Shown here piece by piece: positions 17,785-26,589 of a stretch of DNA of 64,000 nucleotides (the first letter of the stretch is position 1; each line of letters starts with the position of its first letter). The stretch lies in assembly GCA_910589195.1 (NCBI GenBank), contig CAJUTC010000003.1, positions 68,458 to 132,457 on the forward strand, read 5' to 3'. Source of the DNA: an uncultured Lachnospiraceae bacterium. Lineage in GTDB: Bacteria > Bacillota > Clostridia > Lachnospirales > Lachnospiraceae. The notes below the pieces were generated by a model. It was not told where the DNA came from and did not search any database. It saw nothing but the letters and a program-made list of their open reading frames with translations. A program made the position numbers and the translations under genes.

Positions 17785-18534
17785 TCAAGCTTGGAAGCCT
17801 TTTTGCTTTAAATAGCTTTCATGTTGCTTTTTCACACGTTTCCCCGGATTTTCCAAAGGCGCCAGCCGCTGATAAACCATATCCATCTGCCGTTTGGTAA
17901 ATGCCTGTGGCATACGCCGCATTTTCTTATTAAGCCGCCGTCTTATCTTACTGCTTTCTGAAACCAGCAATTCCTTCGAATCGATCTGGATCTTCTTTAG
18001 CTTCGCCTTCTGGTTAAAAACAATCACAGAACAGTATGGAATATCCCAGGCAAATTCAAGTTCTAAAAAATACTTTAAATTACGGATATGATTTTGATTT
18101 TGACGAATGGGGTTGTAAAACAGCCTCTCCCATGGTCTTCCATCTCTTTTTTGCACTTGGATCCATTTAAGCTCCTGTTCCTCCCCATAAATCCATCCAC
18201 TATAGTTTTTATTTTCAACCACAAATAATCCTTTTTTATGAATTAAAATGATATCAATTTCCGCTGTACTCTTTCCATTTTTTAACGGCACATAAATATT
18301 ATGAAGAATATATTTACGTCCACGAATACGAGATAGCTGATGGATCGTATCTTCTTCTCCCTTTTTCCCTATCTGGTAAAGGCGGTGTATCTGCTCTTTT
18401 TGGCGAAGCCTTTTCTTATAACGCCGCAGAGCTATGGCCGCTAAAATAATGAAAATTCCCCCAAAAATCAAGGCTGTTATTGGATCTATATAAAATTCGC
18501 CATACAGACCGCCTAATTTTATCGAACGTAACAT
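17785..18534 (-). CDS. NERD-domain membrane-anchored nuclease-like protein
   Basis: The 249-residue protein has one N-terminal membrane helix (about residues 17-36), a basic stretch, and a nuclease-related domain (NERD, about 55-165). The core motif A-E-I-D-I-I-L-I followed by G-L-F-V-V-E-N-K-N-Y-S-G gives the D..E-x-K pattern of restriction-endonuclease-like folds. A basic tail rich in Lys and Arg follows. Its role is unknown; NERD proteins are presumed nucleases in DNA processing. AAGGAG precedes the ATG. The gene stands alone between the aspS leader and tRNA-Ala. Confidence 0.85.
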   Translation of the reverse strand: MLRSIKLGGLYGEFYIDPITALIFGGIFIILAAIALRRYKKRLRQKEQIHRLYQIGKKGEEDTIHQLSRIRGRKYILHNIYVPLKNGKSTAEIDIILIHKKGLFVVENKNYSGWIYGEEQELKWIQVQKRDGRPWERLFYNPIRQNQNHIRNLKYFLELEFAWDIPYCSVIVFNQKAKLKKIQIDSKELLVSESSKIRRRLNKKMRRMPQAFTKRQMDMVYQRLAPLENPGKRVKKQHESYLKQKGFQA

Positions 18535-18874
18535 TCAACACTCCTTCTGAACACGAAGCAAGCAAAGCTGCTTTTAAGGATAAGGAATCCTGCCTGAAGG
18601 TTTTCCTTGACTGGCGTTCTGACCATTTGGGATCGCCTCCTGTTTGCCGGTTTTGAAAAACGAATGGTATTATATCTAAAATCAAAACGCTCAGTGTTAT
18701 ATTATACTCCAAAAATTACCAAAAGAAAAGCATTTATCCATAAAAATAGATGCCGGAAAATGATACTCATCGATTTATTGATTTCTTTCTCCAATAACCC
18801 AATCATTGTGTTTCCAACTTCTTTGCCAAGAAATTCAAGGTATTTTATTGATAGGACGCAATTTCCTTTAAACT
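18535..18874. other. Intergenic stretch upstream of the NERD gene
   Basis: About 340 bases with no credible gene on either strand. The part next to the NERD gene contains GGAATCCTGCC, loosely like the end of the dispersed repeats at 8318 and 42216; the rest is AT-rich. No promoter with good spacing was recognised. Confidence 0.5.
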
Positions 18875-18904
18875 AAAAAAGTGCTGAAAAATCAGCACTT
18901 TTTT
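18875..18904 (-). terminator. Terminator of tRNA-Ala
   Basis: AAAAAAGTGCTGA and TCAGCACTTTTTT form a near-perfect hairpin with a four-base loop just after the tRNA in its direction of transcription, ending in a U-run. Confidence 0.85.
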
Positions 18905-18906
18905 AA

Positions 18907-18979
18907 TGGACCCGATGGGATTCGAACCCACGGTCTCTGCGTTGCGAACGCAGCGCTTTCCCAGCTAAGCTACGAGCCC
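18907..18979 (-). tRNA. tRNA-Ala (anticodon CGC)
   Basis: A 73-base cloverleaf. Acceptor GGGCTCG pairs with CGGGTCC (two G-U), the D stem is GCTT/GAAAGC region, the anticodon stem is CTGCG/CGCAG with loop TTCGCAA, and the T arm is GTGGG-TTCGAAT-CCCAT. The discriminator is A and CCA is not encoded. The anticodon CGC reads GCG codons for alanine. Confidence 0.93.
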
Positions 18980-19035
18980 CTCTTTCTTTTTGATTGGTTT
19001 TCTATCAAAATATGTTTCTTGATAATTCCTTTCTG

Positions 19036-19064
19036 ATTATACCTCTTTTTCCCACATCTGACAA
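19036..19064 (-). promoter_or_regulatory. Promoter of tRNA-Ala
   Basis: On the minus strand TTGTCA (19064-19059) and TATAAT (19041-19036) are separated by 17 bases, 57 bases before the tRNA. Confidence 0.8.
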
Positions 19065-19119
19065 GATGTTTTCAAGAAATAAATAAAATAATTAGGCATC
19101 ATCATTTTTAATCGTAACA

Positions 19120-19207
19120 AGGAATGCTGCAAGTATCGGACTCTTATCATATTGCGCATGGGCATCCTGCTTTTCATGATAACAGCATCCGATTTTGTAG
19201 CATTCCT
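19120..19207. repeat. 88-bp imperfect inverted-repeat element
   Basis: Outer arms AGGAATGCT/AGCATTCCT, second arms TCGGA/TCCGA and inner arms TTATCAT/ATGATAA are symmetrically placed around a core. It lies between the end of the atp operon and the tRNA-Ala promoter and has no coding potential. Confidence 0.6.
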
Positions 19208-19226
19208 TCATTCTTAATGTTTCAGA

Positions 19227-19245
19227 CAGCCCTGTAACAGGGCTG
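19227..19245 (-). terminator. Hairpin after atpC
   Basis: CAGCCCTG and CAGGGCTG pair perfectly with a three-base loop 19 bases after the atpC stop. The following sequence is only weakly U-rich, so termination may be partial. Confidence 0.5.
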
Positions 19246-19263
19246 CCTGGCCTAGACCCGCTT

Positions 19264-19662
19264 TTACTGCCTGGCCTCCAGACGCACCAGCGCCTTTTTT
19301 AAAGCCAGTTCAGCACGGGCTACATCCAATTCCGCATCATGGGACTGGAGCCGGCGCTCAGCACGGATTTTCGCTTCCTTGGCCCGATTCTCATCAATTT
19401 CCTCTGGCCACTCCACAATTTCAGCCATAATGGTTACCTGCTCCGGCATCACCTGGAGAAAGCCGCTCATTAAAGCCGCTGCCTTTATCCCCGCGCCCTC
19501 GTGAATCGTTAAGATTCCAGGCGCCACAACCGCGGTAAGGGGAATATGCCTGGCATACACGCCAATCTGGCCTTCTGTGGTAGTAAGCTCTACCATCTCC
19601 ACATCCCCCTGATAAAACTTCCGGTCTGGGGTGATGATCTGCAATTTAAAGTTATCAGCCAT
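19264..19662 (-). CDS. atpC: F-type ATP synthase subunit epsilon
   Basis: The 132-residue epsilon subunit belongs to the central stalk of F1 and damps wasteful hydrolysis. The N-terminal beta sandwich (1-85) opens with F-K-L-Q-I-I-T-P-D-R and has G-Q-I-G-V-Y-A-R-H-I-P. The C-terminal helical hairpin (88-132) carries many Ala, Arg and Glu. It is the last gene of the operon, 11 bases after atpD, and a short hairpin follows. Confidence 0.95.
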   Translation of the reverse strand: MADNFKLQIITPDRKFYQGDVEMVELTTTEGQIGVYARHIPLTAVVAPGILTIHEGAGIKAAALMSGFLQVMPEQVTIMAEIVEWPEEIDENRAKEAKIRAERRLQSHDAELDVARAELALKKALVRLEARQ

Positions 19663-19673
19663 AGCAGTCCTCC

Positions 19674-21065
19674 CTATTTCACACGGGCGAGAACGTCATC
19701 AATATTACCTGCGTTTAAGAACAGGTTCTCCGGAATATCATCATGCTTTCCTTCCAGGATCTCTTTAAAGCCCTGGATGGTTTCGCTAAGGGGAACATAA
19801 CGTCCTTCCAGACCGGTAAACTGTCCGGCTACGAAGAATGGCTGGGAAAGGAACCTTTGAATCTTACGGGCACGGGATACGGTCAGCTTATCTTCTTCTG
19901 AAAGCTCATCCATACCCAGCATGGCGATAATGTCCTGCAGTTCCTTATATTTCTGAAGCACTTCCTGTACGCCACGGGCAACTTTATAATGATCCTCACC
20001 TACAATACGCGGATCCAATATTCGGGAGGTAGACTCCAATGGGTCAACTGCCGGATAAATACCAAGCTCAACAATTGAACGTGACAGTACGGTTGTCGCA
20101 TCCAAGTGGGCAAACGTATTGGCGGGAGCCGGATCCGTTAAGTCATCCGCAGGCACATATACTGCCTGTACGGAAGTAATGGAACCGTTCTTTGTAGAAG
20201 TAATACGCTCCTGAAGGGCGCCCATTTCTGTCTGCAAAGTTGGCTGATAGCCCACTGCAGAAGGCATACGCCCAAGCAAAGCGGACACTTCCGAACCAGC
20301 CTGGGTAAAACGGAAAATATTATCAATGAAAAGCAGCACGTCTTTTCCGCCCTTATCACGGAAATACTCTGCCATGGTAAGACCGGTAAGGCCAACCCTC
20401 ATACGTGCTCCCGGCGGCTCATTCATCTGGCCGAATACCATGGTAGTCTTATTAATAACGCCAGATTCTTTCATTTCATAATACAAGTCATTCCCTTCAC
20501 GGGTACGCTCGCCTACGCCAGTGAATACGGAATAACCGCCGTGCTCTGTCGCGATATTACGGATCAGTTCCTGGATTAATACGGTCTTTCCTACGCCGGC
20601 ACCGCCAAACAGACCGATCTTACCACCCTTCTGATAGGGGCACAGAAGATCGACTACTTTAATACCGGTTTCCAAAATCTCGGTTTCTGTGGACTGCTCT
20701 TCAAAGGTTGGTGCTTTTCTATGAATCGGAAGATACTCCTCCACCTCAGGCTTTGGCTGATTATCGATTGGATCGCCCAGGACATTAAAAATACGCCCTA
20801 AGGTATTTTCACCTACGGGAACCGTAATGGGAGCGCCGGTTGCTACTGCTTCCATGCCTCTTACCAAACCGTCCGTAGGCCCCATGGCGATACAACGAAC
20901 CGTATCATCACCCAGATGTTGGGATACCTCAGCAACCAGCCTTGCGCCATCTTTCATCATGATGTTAATCGCATCATTGATTTCCGGAAGATGACCCTGG
21001 CTGAACTTAATATCCAAAACAGCACCGATGATCTGAGTGATCTTACCTGTGTTTTGTTCTGCCAT
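19674..21065 (-). CDS. atpD: F-type ATP synthase subunit beta
   Basis: The 463-residue catalytic subunit has the P-loop G-G-A-G-V-G-K-T near residue 155, the catalytic glutamate region G-V-G-E-R-T-R-E-G-N-D, the Walker B strand L-L-F-I-D-N-I-F-R, and the D-E-L-S-E-E-D torque segment near residue 387. Length and motifs are normal. It sits between atpG and atpC in the standard order. Confidence 0.98.
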   Translation of the reverse strand: MAEQNTGKITQIIGAVLDIKFSQGHLPEINDAINIMMKDGARLVAEVSQHLGDDTVRCIAMGPTDGLVRGMEAVATGAPITVPVGENTLGRIFNVLGDPIDNQPKPEVEEYLPIHRKAPTFEEQSTETEILETGIKVVDLLCPYQKGGKIGLFGGAGVGKTVLIQELIRNIATEHGGYSVFTGVGERTREGNDLYYEMKESGVINKTTMVFGQMNEPPGARMRVGLTGLTMAEYFRDKGGKDVLLFIDNIFRFTQAGSEVSALLGRMPSAVGYQPTLQTEMGALQERITSTKNGSITSVQAVYVPADDLTDPAPANTFAHLDATTVLSRSIVELGIYPAVDPLESTSRILDPRIVGEDHYKVARGVQEVLQKYKELQDIIAMLGMDELSEEDKLTVSRARKIQRFLSQPFFVAGQFTGLEGRYVPLSETIQGFKEILEGKHDDIPENLFLNAGNIDDVLARVK

Positions 21066-21102
21066 CTTGTTTCTCCTTTTTTCTTTCTAACTTTTTTTAT
21101 GA

Positions 21103-21963
21103 TTACCCAATCGCATTGGCTCCGGCAATAATTTCGGTCAGCTCCTGGGTGATTGCTCCCTGACGGGCCCGGTTATATTGCAGGCTCAGCTTTCCGATCA
21201 TTTCTTCAGCATTGTTGGTTGCTGAATCCATGGCTGTCATACGGGCTCCGTTCTCACTGGCTACCGCTTCCAGCAGTCCGCCGTAAATCAGGCTGCTCAT
21301 ATACTTGGGGACAATAGCGTTTAGCACCTCATCCTCATTGGGCTCATAATTCATCAGAAGGTTTTCATTGCCGGAAGCTTCCCCGGAAAGATCCGTTTCC
21401 ACCGGAAGAAGCTTAACTAGCTTTGGAATATGGGTCACCGTATTTTTAAAGAAGGTATAAGCCAGATAGATCTCTCCGATTTCGCCCTGGGTAAATAACT
21501 CCAGAAGCTCTGCCGTAATATCGGCAGCGTCCCGATACATTGGTTCATTAATGACTTCCGAATAGTCTGCCTTAATGGTATACCCCTTACGTGCCAGGCC
21601 GTCACGGCCCTTGCGCCCGATGGCATATACATAAGTATCTTGGGCAGGCAGTTCTTTGCTTCCGGTAATCAGACGGATAATATTATTATTATATCCTCCT
21701 GCCAATCCTCTGTTTGAGGTAACGGCAATCACAGCCTTCTTTTGGGAATTCCCAGCCTTTAAATATTTATGCTCAATGCTCCCAGAGCGGCGCAGGATGG
21801 AACAAATTGTGTCATACATCTGATTAAAATAATCTGCCGACTCCTCTGCCCTTGCCTTGGATTTTTGCAGCTTAACCGTGGAAACCAGCTTCATGGCTTT
21901 GGTAATCTGCTCCGTGCTCTGAATACTGGCACGTCTTCTTTTTATATCTCTCATGGATGCCAT
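21103..21963 (-). CDS. atpG: F-type ATP synthase subunit gamma
   Basis: The 286-residue rotor shaft has the conserved N-terminal coiled coil (M-R-D-I-K-R-R, then I-T-K-A-M-K-L-V-S) and the C-terminal helix with Y-N-R-A-R-Q-G-A-I-T-Q-E-L-T-E-I. The middle holds the V-T-S-N-R-G-L-A-G-G-Y-N Rossmann-like segment. It lies between atpA and atpD. Confidence 0.97.
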   Translation of the reverse strand: MASMRDIKRRRASIQSTEQITKAMKLVSTVKLQKSKARAEESADYFNQMYDTICSILRRSGSIEHKYLKAGNSQKKAVIAVTSNRGLAGGYNNNIIRLITGSKELPAQDTYVYAIGRKGRDGLARKGYTIKADYSEVINEPMYRDAADITAELLELFTQGEIGEIYLAYTFFKNTVTHIPKLVKLLPVETDLSGEASGNENLLMNYEPNEDEVLNAIVPKYMSSLIYGGLLEAVASENGARMTAMDSATNNAEEMIGKLSLQYNRARQGAITQELTEIIAGANAIG

Positions 21964-21980
21964 GATGGTTCACCTGCCTT

Positions 21981-23483
21981 CTAACGTTCTGCTTTACACT
22001 GAGTAATCGCCTTATTCAGCAGCTCTTCATTCTCCGGGCTTAACACTTTTGTTTCACGGATGCCCTTTAAAATCTCCGGATACTTTTCATCAATGTATTT
22101 AAACAAGTCCTTTTCAAAGGTTAATATATCCGATACCGGAATATCTAACAGATACTTCCTGGTAGCCGCGTAAATTATGATTACCTGATATTCAACTGGC
22201 ATGGGCTGATACTGGGGCTGTTTTAATACTTCCCGGATCCGCTCGCCCTGTGCCAACTGTTCTTTGGTGGTTGCGTCCAGATCCGAACCAAACTGGGCAA
22301 ACGAAGCCAGCTCCCTGAACTGGGCAAGTTCTGTACGGATGGGGGCGGCAATCTTTTTCATAGCTTTAATCTGGGCAGCACCACCTACACGGGATACTGA
22401 CAGACCTGCATTAATTGCCGGACGGAAACCAGAGTTAAACATTTCTGTTTCCAAATAAATCTGTCCGTCTGTGATCGAAATTACATTTGTAGGAATGTAA
22501 GCCGAAACATCGCCTGCCTGTGTTTCAATAATCGGTAGCGCAGTCAGGGAACCGCCTCCCAACTCATCCGAAAGTTTGGAAGCTCGCTCCAAAAGCCTGG
22601 AATGAAGGTAGAATACATCGCCTGGATACGCTTCACGGCCCGGCGGCCTCTTTAACAGCAGCGACAGGGTACGGTAAGCAGCCGCATGCTTACTTAAATC
22701 GTCGTAAACAACTAATACATCCTCGCCCTTTTCCATCCACTCCTCGCCAATGGCACATCCGGCATAAGGGGCAATAAACTGCAGGGGCGCTAAATCCGAA
22801 GCCGTAGAAACAACGATGGTGGTATAATCCATAGCGCCAAATTCATCTAACGTTTTCACAATATTGGCAACTGTGGATGCCTTCTGGCCGATCGCCACAT
22901 AGATACAGTGAACTCCCTGGCCCTTTTGGTTAATAATCGTATCAATCGCAATCGCCGTCTTACCGGTCTGGCGGTCGCCGATAATCAGCTCACGCTGCCC
23001 TCTTCCGATGGGGATCATGGCATCAATTGCCTTGATACCGGTCTGGAGCGGGGTATCTACCGATTTCCGTTCAATAACGCCGTGAGCCACACGCTCTACC
23101 CGGCGGAATTGGTCAGTCTGGATAGGTCCTTTGCCGTCAATAGGCTGGCCCAGTGCGTTTACCACACGTCCGGTCATTGCGTCGCCTACCGGAACTTCAA
23201 CTACACGTCCGGTAGTTTTTACCAGATCGCCTTCACTGATAGCAGAGGAATCACCTAAGAGAACGGCACCTACATTGTCCTCTTCCAGGTTCTGTACCAT
23301 GCCGTAAACCTCTCCCGGGAATTCCAGAAGCTCGCCCTGCATAGCATTTTCCAGACCATGGATACGTGCAATACCGTCAGCCACCTGGATTACAGTACCC
23401 ACGTCGGATACCTCCAGCTTGGTAGAATATTTTGCAATCTGTTCTTTAATTACCGAACTGATTTCTTCTGGTCTTAAATTCAT
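21981..23483 (-). CDS. atpA: F-type ATP synthase subunit alpha
   Basis: The 500-residue non-catalytic nucleotide-binding subunit has the P-loop G-D-R-Q-T-G-K-T near residue 169, and S-R-V-G-G-A-A-Q near 363 with the arginine finger. The open frame continues nine codons upstream, but the start M-N-L-R-P-E-E-I matches the family, so 23483 was chosen. A GAAGGTG site lies ahead of it at a longer than usual distance. It is followed by atpG after 17 bases. Confidence 0.97.
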   Translation of the reverse strand: MNLRPEEISSVIKEQIAKYSTKLEVSDVGTVIQVADGIARIHGLENAMQGELLEFPGEVYGMVQNLEEDNVGAVLLGDSSAISEGDLVKTTGRVVEVPVGDAMTGRVVNALGQPIDGKGPIQTDQFRRVERVAHGVIERKSVDTPLQTGIKAIDAMIPIGRGQRELIIGDRQTGKTAIAIDTIINQKGQGVHCIYVAIGQKASTVANIVKTLDEFGAMDYTTIVVSTASDLAPLQFIAPYAGCAIGEEWMEKGEDVLVVYDDLSKHAAAYRTLSLLLKRPPGREAYPGDVFYLHSRLLERASKLSDELGGGSLTALPIIETQAGDVSAYIPTNVISITDGQIYLETEMFNSGFRPAINAGLSVSRVGGAAQIKAMKKIAAPIRTELAQFRELASFAQFGSDLDATTKEQLAQGERIREVLKQPQYQPMPVEYQVIIIYAATRKYLLDIPVSDILTFEKDLFKYIDEKYPEILKGIRETKVLSPENEELLNKAITQCKAER

Positions 23484-23519
23484 AACTAAGGTTCGCACCT
23501 TCTTTCTCATTGATCAAAA

Positions 23520-24068
23520 TTAAGCCAACTGAATCTTAGCAAGCTCCTTTTGAAGCTCGTAAAGTTGAGTCTTAATGCTGGAATCTACTACCCTATCGCC
23601 AATTCGGATCACCATACCTCCGATCAAAGAAGGATCTACGGTATAGTGGATTTCGAATTCCACGTAACTGGTAGTTGCCAATAATCGCTCTTTTACCTGC
23701 GCCTTCTGCGCATCACTTAAGGACACGGCGCTTGCCACATCAGCAGTGCCGATTTTCTTAAACTCCTTAACCTGGCTGATGAAATACTCCAGGATGGAGG
23801 GAATTTCTTTGTGCCTGCCCTTTTCCACAACAGTGGTCAGGAAGCCTAGCATATCCGGTGAAAGACGGCCCTGGAAAATGCGCTCCAAAAGCTCCAGCTT
23901 TTCTTCCTTTACAACCTTCGGATTATCCAAAAGGGCTGCAAGAGGCCGATTCTCCTCCCAAATCCCGGCCAGCGCTTTTGCTTCTTCGTACAAAGCATCT
24001 ACCTTCTGGCCTTCTAAGGCGGCTTCCATCAAGGCATCGCCGTATACCTTAGATACTAGCTTAGCCAT
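23520..24068 (-). CDS. atpH: F-type ATP synthase subunit delta
   Basis: The 182-residue stator subunit has an all-helical N-terminal domain (1-105) and the conserved C-terminal end with G-G-M-V-I-R-I-G-D-R-V-V-D-S-S-I. It connects subunit b to the top of F1. It overlaps the end of atpF by 13 bases, a sign of translational coupling. Confidence 0.95.
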   Translation of the reverse strand: MAKLVSKVYGDALMEAALEGQKVDALYEEAKALAGIWEENRPLAALLDNPKVVKEEKLELLERIFQGRLSPDMLGFLTTVVEKGRHKEIPSILEYFISQVKEFKKIGTADVASAVSLSDAQKAQVKERLLATTSYVEFEIHYTVDPSLIGGMVIRIGDRVVDSSIKTQLYELQKELAKIQLA

Positions 24069-24580
24069 GTGCTCTCACCCATCTCCTTTAATGTTTCATC
24101 AATCAGGTGATCCTGCACCGTCACATCCATAGAACCGGCCACAACCTTGCCTGCCATCAGGGACGCGATGGAGATAATCTCCTGCTTCATATCGTCTAAT
24201 GCCTTCTTGCGTTCCAGCTCAACCTGGCGGTTCGCCCGTTCAACAATCCTTGCTGCTTCCGCCCTGGCTTCATCCAGAATATCAGCCTCCTTAACCATGG
24301 CTTTCTTCCTTGCTTCCGCTAAGATCGCATCTGCTTCTTTCCTTATTTCCTTAAGTTTGCTTTCATACTCTGCTTTCAATTCCTGTGCCGTCTTCTTATT
24401 ATCAGCCGCCTCAGCCAAATCTCCGGCTATTTTCTGGCGCCTTTTCTCTAAGAAGTTACGGGCAGGGTTAAACAACAGGTAGGACAGCGCAAAGAACAGG
24501 ATGAAAATATTGATGCCAGTTAACACCGCGTCATGGAGTAACTGCCAGTCAAATCCTATAATTCTTAAAAATTCGTCCAA
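24056..24580 (-). CDS. atpF: F-type ATP synthase subunit b
   Basis: The 174-residue stator protein has one N-terminal membrane helix (about 16-36) followed by a long Ala/Glu/Lys-rich coiled coil to residue 150. L-F-N-P-A-R-N-F-L-E-K-R-R marks the junction. It lies between atpE and atpH. Confidence 0.95.
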   Translation of the reverse strand: MDEFLRIIGFDWQLLHDAVLTGINIFILFFALSYLLFNPARNFLEKRRQKIAGDLAEAADNKKTAQELKAEYESKLKEIRKEADAILAEARKKAMVKEADILDEARAEAARIVERANRQVELERKKALDDMKQEIISIASLMAGKVVAGSMDVTVQDHLIDETLKEMGESTWLS

Positions 24581-24617
24581 GACCTTGCCTCCTCTCCTGC
24601 ACTATTATTTCTTTCCA

Positions 24618-24872
24618 TCAACCGAAAGGCTTAACGAACATTAAAATAATAGCAACAACCAGACCGTAAAGACCTGTGGTTTCGGCAACCGCCTGGCCTA
24701 ACAGCATGGTGGAGGTAATATCAGACTTCGCGCCTGGGTTACGTCCAACTGCGGACGCGCCGTAACCAGCCGCAATGCCTTGTCCAACACCAGGTCCGAT
24801 ACCGGCGATCATAGCTAAACCGGCACCAATCGCAGAACACCCATAAATAAAATCCTGTCCAGAAAAATTCAT
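24618..24872 (-). CDS. atpE: F-type ATP synthase subunit c, sodium-type residues
   Basis: The 84-residue proteolipid forms the rotor ring with two membrane helices (about 8-34 and 54-80) joined by the polar loop G-R-N-P-G. Helix 1 carries G-x-G-Q-G with Q31, and helix 2 carries V-A-E-T-T-G-L-Y-G with the ion-carrying E64, T65, T66 and Y69. With an offset of one residue these match the sodium site of the Ilyobacter tartaricus ring (Q32, V63, E65, S66, Y70). A sodium-driven enzyme is therefore likely; the call of coupling ion is by homology. Confidence 0.96.
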   Translation of the reverse strand: MNFSGQDFIYGCSAIGAGLAMIAGIGPGVGQGIAAGYGASAVGRNPGAKSDITSTMLLGQAVAETTGLYGLVVAIILMFVKPFG

Positions 24873-24929
24873 ACTAATTTCCTCCTAAATGAAAATTTGA
24901 ATCGGGAAGGTTTCCCTTCTGCCCACAGT

Positions 24930-25637
24930 TTATTCCATCTTGTCATTAATATAAACCATGGTCAGCATACAGAATACATAAGTTTGAATGCAGCCTGAAA
25001 ACAAATCGCAGTATACATGCAGCGCTGCCGGTATACCGATATTTACGAAGATGGGCAGCATTCCATACCAAAGCCCCATTATAATAACACCGGACAGCAG
25101 GTTCGCAAACAAACGCAACGAAATCGAGATAGGATTTGCTACCTCGCCGATCAAGTTGATCGGAAACAGCAGCGGAACCGGTTCAAACAAGCTGGTAAAA
25201 TGGCGCAGCTTGCGGTTTTTCACACCCTGGTACTGTACGATTATAAATGTTACCAGACCAAGTAAAAAGGTAACTCCATAATCTGCGGTCGGTGCCCGAA
25301 GCCCCAGAAGCCCGCTTAAATTGCAGAAAAGAATAAACAAAAATATAGTTCCTACATAGTTAGCAAACTTCTTTGCGTTGCTTCCCAGGATTCCCTGTGT
25401 CATCTTTTCCAGCATTTCCACGCCAAGTTCCACGATATTTTGAAACGTACCCGGCACATCTGTGGCGTTCTCCATGGTTCTCTTTGCCATAAAGGCTAAA
25501 ACCAGAATGATAATTGACACAATCAGCATTCCAATTGTCGTCGTAGTAATCCACAGTTCATGGCCGCCAATATTGTATTTCACAATACCATGTATCATAA
25601 AATCGGCTTCCCTCTGGACTACCGTACTCATACCCAT
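24930..25637 (-). CDS. atpB: F-type ATP synthase subunit a
   Basis: The 235-residue membrane stator forms the ion half-channels. It has five to six helices; the penultimate one holds the essential arginine in I-S-L-R-L-F-A-N-L-L-S-G near residue 170. The start at 25637 has GGAGGAG six bases ahead; a longer frame runs back over the previous gene without a better site. It is the third gene of the operon. Confidence 0.96.
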   Translation of the reverse strand: MGMSTVVQREADFMIHGIVKYNIGGHELWITTTTIGMLIVSIIILVLAFMAKRTMENATDVPGTFQNIVELGVEMLEKMTQGILGSNAKKFANYVGTIFLFILFCNLSGLLGLRAPTADYGVTFLLGLVTFIIVQYQGVKNRKLRHFTSLFEPVPLLFPINLIGEVANPISISLRLFANLLSGVIIMGLWYGMLPIFVNIGIPAALHVYCDLFSGCIQTYVFCMLTMVYINDKME

Positions 25638-25675
25638 ACGCGCTCCTCCTTTCTCAAAATATTTGCTGCCTTCTT

Positions 25676-26089
25676 TTATTCTGCCTGGCTGGAATGATGA
25701 TTCCCGCCCCACAAAATTGGCTGAAGGTATGCCCCGGCTTTAAGTCCCATAGTGCCTAAAACCACTGCCATTACATTTACTTGAGGGATCCACCGTAATA
25801 TAATAAGGAGCATTATGATATAAATCAGCCTGCGCCCTATGGAATGGATCACTGTGGTTTTATTGGCATAAGCTTCATTTCCGCTTTCTAAAACCCGCTC
25901 AGTGATGATTGCCATATGGATCAGGATTGCCTCCGCCAAGGCCCAGCCTGCCACCAGGCCCCAAAATATGGACAGCCTGCTCCAGCTTAAAACCGGTCCC
26001 AAAAACCAGCCCGCCACGCCCAGAAGCAGATTCCACAAAAGAGTTCCTACTGACATCTGCAAAACCAGCTTTCGTGTTTCAATTGTCAT
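25676..26089 (-). CDS. atpI: ATP synthase subunit I-like membrane protein
   Basis: The 137-residue protein has four hydrophobic helices (about 10-32, 36-57, 85-105 and 107-125) and a short charged loop, in the pattern of AtpI-type proteins that help assemble the c ring. In sodium-translocating operons this gene commonly precedes atpB. It overlaps the preceding gene by 11 bases. The assignment rests on position and topology more than on sharp motifs. Confidence 0.75.
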   Translation of the reverse strand: MTIETRKLVLQMSVGTLLWNLLLGVAGWFLGPVLSWSRLSIFWGLVAGWALAEAILIHMAIITERVLESGNEAYANKTTVIHSIGRRLIYIIMLLIILRWIPQVNVMAVVLGTMGLKAGAYLQPILWGGNHHSSQAE

Positions 26090-26438
26090 CGCCAGCCTCC
26101 ATTCTGTCAGCCTGCTTGTTCCCTTGCTTTATGCGGCTTGGCTCCTTGGGTTTTGATATGGTCTTGTATTTGGGAAACGCTTCCCTTTGTTTTTGCAGCT
26201 CCTCTTTTTCCCTCTTCTCTTCCCGTTCGCCTGCCAGGACTGTCATCTTCACCATCTGATAGCCGCAACGGCCTCCGGCCAACACGCCAAGAAGAAGGAA
26301 AAAAATCATGGTTTTCATCCCAAAATAAGTATCTACGTAATAGCCTGCAACAATACACAGAAAAATAGGCGTCATTACGCTGATACCAAGCTGGGTTACC
26401 ATGGCAAGACTACGGAAAACCTGCTTTTTATGCCCCAT
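26079..26438 (-). CDS. atpZ: AtpZ/AtpI family membrane protein
   Basis: The 119-residue protein has two helices (about 12-35 and 41-60) with G-Y-Y-V-D-x-x-F and G-V-L-A-G-G-R-x-G-Y, as in the AtpZ family. A long charged cytosolic tail rich in Lys and Glu follows. It is the first gene of the atp operon and may help ion or magnesium supply or c-ring assembly. AGGTGA precedes the ATG. Confidence 0.8.
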   Translation of the reverse strand: MGHKKQVFRSLAMVTQLGISVMTPIFLCIVAGYYVDTYFGMKTMIFFLLLGVLAGGRCGYQMVKMTVLAGEREEKREKEELQKQREAFPKYKTISKPKEPSRIKQGNKQADRMEAGDDN

Positions 26439-26476
26439 AATTTCACCTACTTTCTAGATGTACATCGCATAAGCTT

Positions 26477-26506
26477 ATTATATACAAAGTTTTTCCATTT
26501 TGTCCA
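26477..26506 (-). promoter_or_regulatory. Promoter of the atp operon
   Basis: On the minus strand TGGACA (26506-26501) and TATAAT (26482-26477) are 18 bases apart, about 38 bases before the first gene. A single strong promoter can serve all ten genes, since all intergenic gaps are under 60 bases. Confidence 0.8.
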
Positions 26507-26589
26507 GCACATTTCAAATATTCTCCTGTTTTCTTATCGATAATAAACAACCGATGGTTTTTTCTCGTCCATTGGGCATCTGCTGCGCA

